DNA from: Vanessa cardui
Taxonomy: Eukaryota; Arthropoda; Insecta; Lepidoptera; Nymphalidae
Assembly (NCBI RefSeq): GCF_905220365.1
Contig: NC_061140.1
Location: forward strand, 622,501 to 686,500
Direction: 5' to 3'
Length of the DNA: 64,000 nt
A program made the translations under genes and the position numbers. A model generated the notes under the pieces. The model did not search any database and was not told the origin of the DNA. It saw nothing but the letters and a program-made list of their open reading frames with translations. Positions 50,671-61,900 of this stretch are shown in pieces; within the stretch, counting starts at the first letter, position 1; each line of letters opens with the position of its first letter.

Positions 50671-52303
50671 TATTGCAGTGTATCATACTATGACATTAAT
50701 AAATAAATTTACATATTACTCAAAGTTGCATTCTCAATGAAAATCTAAAAATAAATAATACATCGTTAATTCTTGACAAAATTCGACAAAAGGAAAAATT
50801 GATATATTTTAAAATTTCCGTTTACATTTCATACAATCAATACGCGATATAATTTTCCATCGTTTAAATTACAAACATATGCATTGAATATTGTATTACA
50901 ACGAATACAAAATTATTACATAATCAATGATAAATAATAATATAATAATAACCGTAACTAAGTTTCACTTAATAATAATAATAATGTTTATTTAAAAAAA
51001 TATTTTCGTAACCTAACTATGCGATTTAAGTAAAACGATTATAAAATAACTTAAGACGAAATAAGGTCGGAATATGTTTTAAACTAAATAAATACAAGCT
51101 TACGAAAACAAAAAAATTGCTCGACACAGTGTCACATCGCCCTCCATTAGATGGAACTTTTGAAAATCTAAACATTTTTATACATTAGCAATTTTTTTAC
51201 ACCGTAACCTACACTATATACAGATAATATTTTAATACGAAAATAAAGTAAAACATCGCATTCAGCTTTGAAACAGGATATAAACATAGTATTTAACTGA
51301 TTTTGATCTTTGATCGTTGTTTTATATAGACGGTATGACAATACATAAGCAATTGAGAGATAGAATTTTATCTATATACAAATATATTTGATCGCTGTAT
51401 ACTTTAAAGTCTATACAGATTTTATTATAGATATTTAATGATTCGATTTATGATTTTTAGCTGAATGCAATATTTAAGCGAAAGAATTCAAACGATTTCA
51501 AAAACATTTGATAATATCCATTTTTTTTTGTTAATTAAATGTGTGACGTGTCTTTTTGGGATATATAATAATAAGATATGAAATTATAAAGTTATTTATA
51601 TGATATTAAACAGTTATAGTAAATCACATAAGATTGTGGTATGTAAGCTAAGCAGGACAAACAAATATACATCTTAATACAGCGAATTAAGGTATAATTT
51701 TAACGTTTACATTATTATAAATGAAGGCTACTTTAATATCACTCTTATGAACTGACCTATTAAGGTTCAAATTGCGATAACGTATTAAATATTTGTATAA
51801 TTAGTTATTATATATAAATAATGAAAATATTGAAAATGATTTACGCAATCGTTTAAATGCATCTCCACACCTTAGGGTTGCCAGAATCATTAGTAGAATT
51901 ACATTAATTTTTAATATATATATTTTTTATCTATTTCTTATAATTATTTAATTAAAAAATTTACACTTTTTTAATTGATAGCAATAAGGCAGGAGAAGTA
52001 AATAAGCCACTTGGGGACAAGCGGTACCGACTCGCATTAGAACAATCTTATGTATCTGTAATTACACTGGCTCACTCGCACTTCATACATATACCTGGTG
52101 GATTGGATTGCTGGTACCGAGGGAGGCTTGGCAGACATCCTACCATCATCGAAATGTACACAAGGCAATTTAAATTATACACAATGTATACAATTATACA
52201 ATCTAGCAACCCTACCGACATTACATTGGATATTAAGTCATCTCTAAATGGCACCATAATTTTATTATTGACAATTTCGTGACAATAAATTAATTGAAAC
52301 ACT

Positions 52304-52425
52304 TCCTATAATCGTTGTTTAAGTGTGAATAGTCAAACGATGTCTTGCTCTCTCATATGTCAAATCAATAATGACAGAAAGAGACAAAACAGTGCTAAAC
52401 CAAACACTAAGCAACGTTTATAAGG
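52304..52425. mobile_element. MITE, short TIR family I, second copy
   Basis: Same inverted ends and similar size as 50546-50670. The interior has TCTTGCTCTCTCATATG and GACAGAAAGAGAC. Confidence 0.6.
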
Positions 52426-52744
52426 AGGGCCGTAAATAAATTTAACATTAAGTATTGCGATATGACATTTGCTATTTATATTTGAATTTCGAATTAATAA
52501 TATTGGACGTAAGAATAAAATATACTGATGTTCTAAATTTAAAATAAATAACGGAAAAGTTTGAAACGAGACTACAGTACAGAGGGAAGAAAACGAAACA
52601 GAAAATCGTATATATATTTTTAAAACAGAGCAAGTGTGAAATTTAATATTTATAAAAAAAAAAAACGATGAATAAAATGTTTCGAACCCTTACTTTCCTT
52701 ATAAAATGTTTTATAACGAATGAATTTCACGTTAAATATAGGAA

Positions 52745-52750
52745 TTTATT
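52745..52750 (-). terminator. candidate proximal poly(A) signal of Nedd4
   Basis: TTTATT on the plus strand, AATAAA in the gene's sense, 81 bases after the stop. Other hexamers occur further down in the AT-rich region, so longer 3' UTR forms are possible. Confidence 0.35.
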
Positions 52751-52830
52751 AGAAATATATCTATGAGCCCTCGTTGATATCGTCCTCATAAGCGCAGGGC
52801 ACTAATAAGTATATCGAGGACCTGTAGTTC

Positions 52831-55719
52831 TCAGTCGACACCAGCGAAGCCCTGGGACCCCTCGATGGCTTTAACGAGCTTCTCTCTCAGCTGCTGGTAG
52901 CTCTCGTAGGGCGGTAAGTCGATGCGGTTGAAACTGTCGACAGAAGTTTAGAGTTACTTATATTTAGATAAATTATTATTCATTTACATACTAGAAAAAA
53001 AAATAAGAAAACTATAAAATATGTATGTAAATAAATGGGGTAATTTATAATACCGTCAAGTGTCACCATCGCCCATAGTTCAACCTTGGAAACTAAGATG
53101 TTACATCATTGGTACGTCTACCTGGCTATCTCACTCTTCAAACCAGAAGACAACAATTCCAAGTTATTTCAATTAATATATTTAATGAGTGGATGCTATC
53201 TGACCAAGTTAATCTGGGTAAATTACTCTCAATGTACAAAGCTTTTTTTACTTGGTGGTAGGGATTTGTGCAAGCCCGTCTAGGTAGGCACCACAGACTC
53301 ATCAGTTATTCTACCGCCAAATAACAGTACTCAGTATTGTTGTGTTCCGGTTTGAAGGGTGAGTGAGCCAGTGTAACTACAGGCACAAGGGACATAACAT
53401 CTTAGTTCCCAGAATTGGTGGCACATTGACGATGTAAGGAATAGTTAATATTTCTTACAGCGTCATTGTCTATGGGTGATAATGACCACTTACCATCAGG
53501 TGGCTCATATGTTCATTCGCCAACCTATTACATTAAAAAAGCTCTCCTGTTGTTGTCCGATGGGGTCGCATTATCGCGGTCGATCGAGGGCACCACCTGT
53601 TATAACACCATTATACTCGAAGAGTGCTTACCAAGTATGCGCCCTGGGGTAGTTCTCTGGCGAGCCCCACTTTTCGATGGTGAAGAGCTGAGGCCCGTTG
53701 GAGCCGTACAGCTCCTTGAACCCATTCATGGGCACACGGGAGGTGCCCGTCACGAACTGAAGCAGTCTGGAGCGCATCTCGTTGGAGAAGGACAGCACCA
53801 CCTGAATACCACAGTAGCTCATTTTTTGTCTTTATTTTTAACATCAAACCATAGCTATTACTTTTGTTATTATGAAAAAGCATATTATTCAATACAAGAT
53901 TTTATAGATTAGATTGTTGACTTCCAAGCAGGATACATTAATTTAAATAATTGTATTTAATTAACATGACGTTGTATTTTTTAAATGTTAAAAAAAGATT
54001 AACTACTGAGTTTCTTGCCGGTTCTTCTCGGTAGAATCTACTTTCCGAACCGGTGGTAGCTTAACTTAATTGTGAAATGACGATTCAAAAGTGCTTGTAA
54101 AAGCCTACTTGAATAAAGTTTATTTTGATTTTGATTATTGGAATCTCAACGATAGAGACTGTTAAATTTGTTGATTTTATAACTTCAATTAATTCTTTTT
54201 TTTTATGGTATAGGTTGACGGACGAGCATATGGGCCACCTGATGGTAAGTGGTCACCATCACCCATAGACAATGACGCTGTGAGAAATATTAACTATTCC
54301 TTACATCGTCACTGCGCCACTAACCTTGGGAACTAAGATGTTATGTCCCTTGTGCCTGTAGTTACACTGGCTCACTCACCCTTCAAACCGGAACACAACA
54401 ATACTGACTACTGTTATTTGGCGGTAGAATAACTGATGAGTGGGTGGTACCTACCCAGACGGGCTCGCACAAAGCCCTACCACCAAGAAACGGTCTACAA
54501 GAAACGGTCTACGACTTACCCTCCAGAACCACTGGACCACAAGGTGATTGGCGTGGTAGTCTCCCTTATACAGGGTATTGGCACGCCAGTCGCGCACATC
54601 TATGTGCTGGATACCGCACAGCAGCAGCTCCAGTTCGTTCTCGTCGAAGATCTTCAGCAGCGGCAGCGGCACCAGGGCGCCCAGACCCTCAAGGAACGCA
54701 TACATTTGCTCCTGGACACGGCTCACGAAGCGCCACTGGATCACAAGTCTGGGGGGGGGCGTATAATGAATTGGTCGAACTAAAGAGGTATAAGCTAGAA
54801 AATTTAAAAAATTTCTAAAAATATGAGACAACATCACATACATTACTCTGATCCCAATGTAAGTAGCTGAAGCACTTGTGTTATGGAAATCAGAAGTAAC
54901 GACGGTATAACAAACACCCAGACGCAAGACAACGTAGAAAACTAATGGTAATCTACATCGAAAAGGCCGGGAATCGAACCCGGGACCTCAGAGTGGCGTA
55001 ACCCATGAAAACCGGTGTACACACCACTTGACCACGGAGGTCGTCAGAAGCTATTTAACTTGTATTCGATGTGAGAACAAAGCTGATTTAGGAAAAAATA
55101 ATGCATTAATGTCAGTTACAACGTAGCTACGTGACAGGTACAGGAACGATTACATTGACATCCTCTGTCTATGGGCTGTCTTATTAGTATAGATATAGAT
55201 ATAAGGTCAGAGATCCTTTGGTCCTTGGTGAAAACCATAGTTCGGTCCCACAAAGATACTTTGCTTTCCCATTAAAAAAATTCTTAGTCACAGCCAGGAA
55301 TGTGATTATTGGAAATTTGAACGCTCCCGTGCCTGGGAAAGCACGTGACACCATTGGTCCCAAACTCTTGGTGTTCAGTTCGGATTTTCTGTATCAGCGC
55401 ATTATGGAGGCAATAGAGAGTACCTGTGTGTATACTAAAATATGTCTTGCATTGTTAAATAGTCTCCCTTAAGAGTTGCCGAGATAAATTGACGACCTCC
55501 ATGGTCGAGTGGTGTGTACACCGGTTTTCATGGGTACGCCACTCTGAGGTCCCGGGTTCGATTCCCGGTCGAGTCGATGTAGATTACCATTAGTTTTCTA
55601 CGTTGTCTTGGGTCTGGGTGTTTGTGGTACCGTCGTTACTTCTGATTTCCATAACACAAGTGCTTCAGCTACTTACATTGGGATCAGAGTAATGTATGTG
55701 ATGTTGTCTCATATTTATT

Positions 55720-55750
<31 letters not shown>

Positions 55751-58700
55751 AAAGAAAAAGAAAATGTCTATATACCGTGGTTATCATTAACCAGAAGCCC
55801 TATTGGCACATAAGAGAGACTGCTGTCTACATTAAATTATTAAAAGAATCATCTCACTTGATATACTCATCCTTGTTCTCGTTGTCGATGGGAATGTTGG
55901 CTCCGCCGGGCTTCAGTTCGCGTTGGATGGTCTTACCGAACTGTTCCTCGTCTACCGAGAACGTCAGATACAGTTCCGATGGGTCATTTTCCTGGAAGAT
56001 AACTTATTTTACTAAATGTGAAAATGAATGAGATGGCCCAGTGGTTAAAACGCATGCATCTTAACCGATGATCAGGCTAGATCACTGAATATTCATATAC
56101 TTAATTTGTGTATAATTCATCTCAGGTGAAGGAAAACATCGTGAGGAAACCTGTATGTGTCTAATTTCGTAAAATTCTGCCATATGTATATATTTATGTT
56201 CACCTAGCCGCATTTGAACAGCGTGGTGGAATAAGTTCTAAAACATGCTCCACCAAGGAAAAGGAGGCCTCAGCCCCGCATTGGGAAATTTACAAGCTGT
56301 TGTTGTTACTAGAAATTCTAAACTAAATTTTCACTAATAATATGTATTAAGTATGTCGGGGATACAAAATTAAACTGAACAATAGAGAATATAATTTACT
56401 ATATAGTCTATTCCAATGGGAAGAGGAGAAAAGGTAAATAAATAACTTTGACCTTGAATTGATATGTCATTTGCGTTCGACTAGTGAATGAATGAATGCT
56501 AAAGAACGATATATTTTTTGATTTTAAAAGTAATTTTCCCTTTAAAGAAAGCCAGGTCGTAATAAAAAACTTTAGGGAATTCCGAATAAGCACCCATGCA
56601 CATGATACGAAATATGAGAGACGAATGTCTTTCTTACCATTGTATTATTTTCAAAACTATTAAACGAAATGTAAAAACCTTACTGTATAAAAAATAACTT
56701 TTTTATCTATCGTTAGGTAACTTTTTCTAACTACTTCTAATAAATAATTCATATTATATATTACCAATTAAATAAATTTATATTATAAAAAATATCTATA
56801 ATGTATCTTAAAACTAAAATAATACATTTTTTATCTGTATAAATTCATTCAGTCTCCATTCGTTTAGCGAACATTCTTAGTTGAGGCCTCTATTTTAAAT
56901 GTTCGTAAATCGAAAGATGGCTACTTGAATGTCGACAAAACTGTTTTCGTTACTTTAGAAGTTAAATTAAAGTGGATTTATGTAGTTTAGTGAAATATTG
57001 TTGTATTACAAATGAAGATATATTAATCAAGAACTGTTTGTAGTTAATCATATAGCGGAATTATCAACAAAACACTAGTGATATTGAAAAATACGGCATG
57101 TTTTGAATGTTTCCTTTTGTCATTGGAATGGACTATAGAGTGTACAGTGTATAGAGTACCTTGATCCACATGAGCGAGTTGTAGTATTCGAGGTCAACGG
57201 ATTCCATGTCCTGGAGCTCGATGGGCTTGCCGAGCATCATCTTGTAGAATGGACGGATGAAGAACGCTGCCGGGAGAAATTTAATTGAACTCATTAATAC
57301 GCAAAGTAACTCAAATTCACAACTATAGTACGACACAACTTAGATGTCGCATCGGCAAAATTCGTAAAACCGATCACATCCGAATTGAGTACGCTATATC
57401 AAATTATCAATATTTATTACTCGTGCGAATATGATCTTTGCACAAACGTAATAACTTGTAATATCATATGACCTAATATATTCGTCAATTTGACGCGTCG
57501 ATTTATATGCACTTGCTTTCTCTGACGCTTGAATCTAAAACGACGAATAGCGTCGAATGGCGCGACAGGGAGCTATTTCTATGGGTTGTGTAAATCGGCA
57601 GTAATCGGTTTTATTTTCATTCCATTGCATTTTCCGATGCTACATCTAATTTGTGTCGTACTATAATTGTTTCAAATTTCGAGCACAACCACACTTAACA
57701 TAATGATTGATCACTTTAACGTTAAACTACTACTGATTCGGAATGCACGACATATAGTTGGAAACGACAAGAATTCCTCACTTCCTCACATCTGAACGGA
57801 TATCCGGAAGGTGTACCTATTCAGTATATCCTTTATGATATAATATAAGAATGATTATCTAAATGGGTAGCTGTAGGATACATTCAAAATTCACAGAAAC
57901 TTTCTATACATTAATTGTTAAACTCAAGATATCATATCATATGAAGATTTTTCTACTCGAAAAACTTTTCCAAGTTGGGATTCAAACCCAAGGCCTCCAA
58001 ATCCGCAGCCGAATAAACTAGTCACTCGACACACGAGACTCGTCAATATAAGCGGAAGTTGAATTAGACGACATGAACCAGGTTGAATATCGTTTAGCAA
58101 AGTGACAAAACGTTTCGTAAATGGCTAATTTTTAATGGGAGTCGAGATGGCCCATTGGTTAGAACGCGTGCATCTTAACCGATGATTGCGGGTTCAAACC
58201 CAGGCAAGCACCGCTGATTCACGTGCTTAATTTGTCTTTATAATTCATCTCGTGCTCATCGTGAGGTAACCTGCATGTGACAAATTTCATAGACATTCAT
58301 AGAAAAATCATTGGAAATTTCATAGAAATTCTGCCACATGTGTATTCCACCAACCCGCATTGGAACAGCGTGGTGGAACATATTCCAAACCTTCTCCACA
58401 AAGGGAGAGGAGGCCTTTAGCCCAGCAGTGGGAATTTACAGGCTGTTGTTGTTGTTGTAATTTAACCAGATAGCTGCTACATTAAAATACCTACAGCTAT
58501 TGTACGGTTACTCACCATCGAGCAACTTCCCATGGTACACGGCCATGCCGGCGACCCTGCCGATGAACTTGAAGTAGTTGAGGTGCTCCTCGTTGCAAAC
58601 GCCGCTGTTGGGGTTTATCTGCAGGGTGTAATTATCCATCGCGGAGTACTCGAAGAGACCGTAGTACGGGTTGAACATCTCCTTGGACAGTAGGAAGAAC

Positions 58701-58933
58701 CACTCCCGAGCCAAGCCACCGTAATCTGAGGAACAAATAAGTTAACAGTTGTAAAATTTTCCAAGAACTACTCTACAATAAAAACATAACATTTATCCGT
58801 GTTTCAATCATGGAACATTATTTTTTTTTTTTATTTATTTATTCGTTTAGCATGATACAAAATAGCAACAAATTATTAAAGTACAGCATAAGTTTTATAA
58901 ACTTTACCGTGTACCACAGTCACCGTATTTTAT

Positions 58934-58972
<39 letters not shown>

Positions 58973-61900
58973 AAGAAAGAGAACAAAAATAGGGTTAGCA
59001 AAGAAAATTATACAAAACAGACAAATTAGAAGCGACAAACACTCTCATCATCCAATCATTATGACGCAAGATGAAAACAATACGATCCGGTCGTCCCGCC
59101 TAGTGTATTGTACAGGCTGTTACAAATAATTCAAATTTACTTTATGATTGAAAGTTTAACAAAATGAATATAAGTAATTTTTAATTAATTAATTAAAATT
59201 TAATAAGTGATTTTTAAGTTTACTTTTGATATTTTCTTTATTAAGTTCTCTTGTTAATGTTATCGGTAATTTATTTATTAATTCTGGAACCATATATTCT
59301 AATGTTCGTTTTCCGTATAAGTTATTATATTTAGGTATTTCTAGTTTCGTTTTTAAAGATCCACGAGTCCCAGTATAGTTATAGGTTGCATTTTTTTTAA
59401 GGTTTTCATTAAAAAATTCTTCTTTTAGTAACGTATATTCCACTTTTTTGTGGAGAGGCATGATTTTACAGTGATTAAAATTGAGCTTGATAAATTCGTT
59501 TAATTAAAAAACAAGTCAAAACCCTCTTACTTACTGCATGCTTATAAAAAATCCAAGATAACTATTAACTCATCAATTGTATATAGGTTTTGCGTTCATA
59601 TTTTTTAACTATCCTTTACATATATTTTTTTTTAATTTGGCAACATTTAATACTAATTTATCTAAAATAATGTTACAGATAATATAATATTGTTTGAAGT
59701 GTTAATTCTTGAAATTTTTTTTTTTTTTATGTTATAGGTTAGCGGACGAGCATATGGGCCACCTGATGGTAAGTGGTCACCATCACCCATAGACAATGAC
59801 GCTGTGAGAAATATTAACTATTCCTTACATCGTCACTGCGCCACTAACCTTGGGAACTAAGATGTTATGTCCCTTGTGCCTGTAGTTACACTGGCTCATA
59901 AATCAATAAAAATGGATCAACAATCAATACAATACATTTTATAAAATTAATACTTCAATTGAGGGATAGTAATTCTGCACCACAAACAATACCATGTGAG
60001 TTTCATTTCCCACAATCAACTTAATCCGTGGACATACTCCTTACTTTCTGAAAATGCCGTTTTACTCTTACGATATGCCACAAATGTTCTGTGCTGACTT
60101 TTAAGTGTTACCATAAACAAAAATTAAAAAAATAATCTTACCGAGCCCCACTTCCGACTCGAACTCCACCCACAGCTTGGTCTTGAGCAGATCCAGACGG
60201 CTGACAGAGCTGATGATGCGGTACGAATCCTCCAGGATCGAACTTCTGCGCACTTTGATTTCGAACTTGTTGGGAACGTTGCTCTGAAAACAATCAAAAA
60301 CAAAACCTGAAAATTAATACTAAATATGGAAGGTAGGTAGAGAGTCGAGATGGCCCAATGGTTAGAACGCGTGCATCTTAACCGATGATTGCGGGTTCAA
60401 ACCCAGGCAAGCACCGCTGATTCATGTGCTTAATTTGTCTTTATAATTCATCTCGTGCTCAGCGGTGAAGGAAAACATCGTGAGGAAACCTGCATGTGAC
60501 AAATTTCATAGAAATTCTGCCACATTTGCATTCCACCAACCCGCATTGGAACAGCGTGGTGGAATATGTTCCAAACCTTCTCCTCAAAGGGAGATGAGGC
60601 CTTTAGCCCAGCAGTGGGAATTTACAGGCTGTTGTTGTATGGAAGGTAGATAAAGTTAAACTCTTCCTTAAATATAATAGCAAATTCATTCAACACAGTA
60701 ATAAGCTCTGAACCCTGGATATTGAAAACACTTAGTAAATTATCAACTCTTCAATTATCTTGCTATCAATCAGCGATACTGTTGGTTGCTTTTTGTCGTA
60801 GTATTTTTCTATAGTGAGGCAAAATTTCAGGCAAAACATCATAGGTTGGTAGCGAACTTAGGGTGTCGAAAGTAGCTAATACTTTTGGTTAGGGGAGAAT
60901 TTGACACCGCCATTAAGGACACTAAGTATAAATAATAATAATAAATATGAGAAAACATCACATACATTACTCTGATCCCAATGTAAGTAGCTGAAGCACT
61001 TTTGTTATGGAAATCAGAAGTAACGACGGTACCACAAACACCCAGACCCAAGACAACATAGAAAACTAATGGCAATCTACATCGACTCGGCCGGGAATCG
61101 AACCCGGGACCTCAGAGTGGCGTACCCATGAAAACCGGTGTACACACCATCCGACCATGGAGGTCGTCAATATTTGCATTCAAACTAATATAGTACTTTA
61201 TTTCACTTGGTGGTAGGGCTTTGTGCAAGCCCGTCTGGGTAGGTTAATTTTGTCTCACTATAGAAAAATACTACGACAAAAAGCAAACAACAGTATCGCT
61301 GATTGATAGTAAGATAATTGAAGAGTTGATAATTTACTTAGTGTTTTCAATATCCAGGGCTCAGAGCTTACCACTGTGAATGTCCACGACCTCCGTGGTC
61401 GAGTGGTGTGTAAACCGGTTTTCATGGGTACGCCACTCTGAGGTCCCCGGGTTCGATTCCCGGCCGAGTTGATGTAGATTACCATTAGTTTATGTTGTCT
61501 TGGGTCTGGGTGTTTGTGGTACCGTCGTTACTTCTGATTTCCATAACAAAAGTGCTTCAGCTACTTACATTGGCATCAGAGTAATGTATGTGATGTTGTT
61601 TAAAAAAAAAAAATAATGTAATACAGGGTGAGCACGTACCGGCTTGCGTAGTTGGCTCTTGAGGTATTCGTACTTGCGCTTGTAGTCGCGCGAGTAGGGC
61701 ACGGCCGGGCCCGCAATCTGCGGGTTGGACAGCCGCGGGTCCTCCCACTGCGTCGTGCGCGTGTCTGCGGGACAATACATCCGTATAGTACGACACAAAT
61801 TAGATGTAGCATCGGAAAATGCAATGGAATGAAAATAAAACCCGATTACTGCCGATTTACACGACCAATAGAAATAGCTCCCTATCGCGCCGTTCAACGC

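Larger units (their letters stand above)
48730..52744. other. repeat-poor AT-rich stretch downstream of Nedd4
   Basis: About 4 kb with no SINE A/B, repeat E or LINE tail, unlike every neighbouring region of this size. It contains only small inverted-repeat elements near 49600-49726, 49957-50043, 50546-50670 and 52304-52425. No supported open frame. It may be part of a long Nedd4 3' UTR or simply intergenic. Confidence 0.5.

Noticed and set aside
53466..53912. Plus-strand open frame of 148 codons
   Set aside because: It lies antisense over the Nedd4 exon 53801-53632 and a repeat E copy; it is a shadow frame.
54451..54927. Long minus-strand open frame of 158 codons
   Set aside because: Only the part 54748-54520 is a Nedd4 exon; the rest is SINE B and repeat E sequence read through by chance.
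54960..55041. tRNA-like sequence with a good B box in SINE B copies
   Set aside because: The cloverleaf is incomplete and the same sequence recurs with a shared non-tRNA body, so these are SINE heads, not tRNA genes.
55218..55472. Open plus-strand frame of 84 codons between two inverted SINE B copies
   Set aside because: No family resemblance I can name and antisense inside a Nedd4 intron; most likely chance or decayed repeat.
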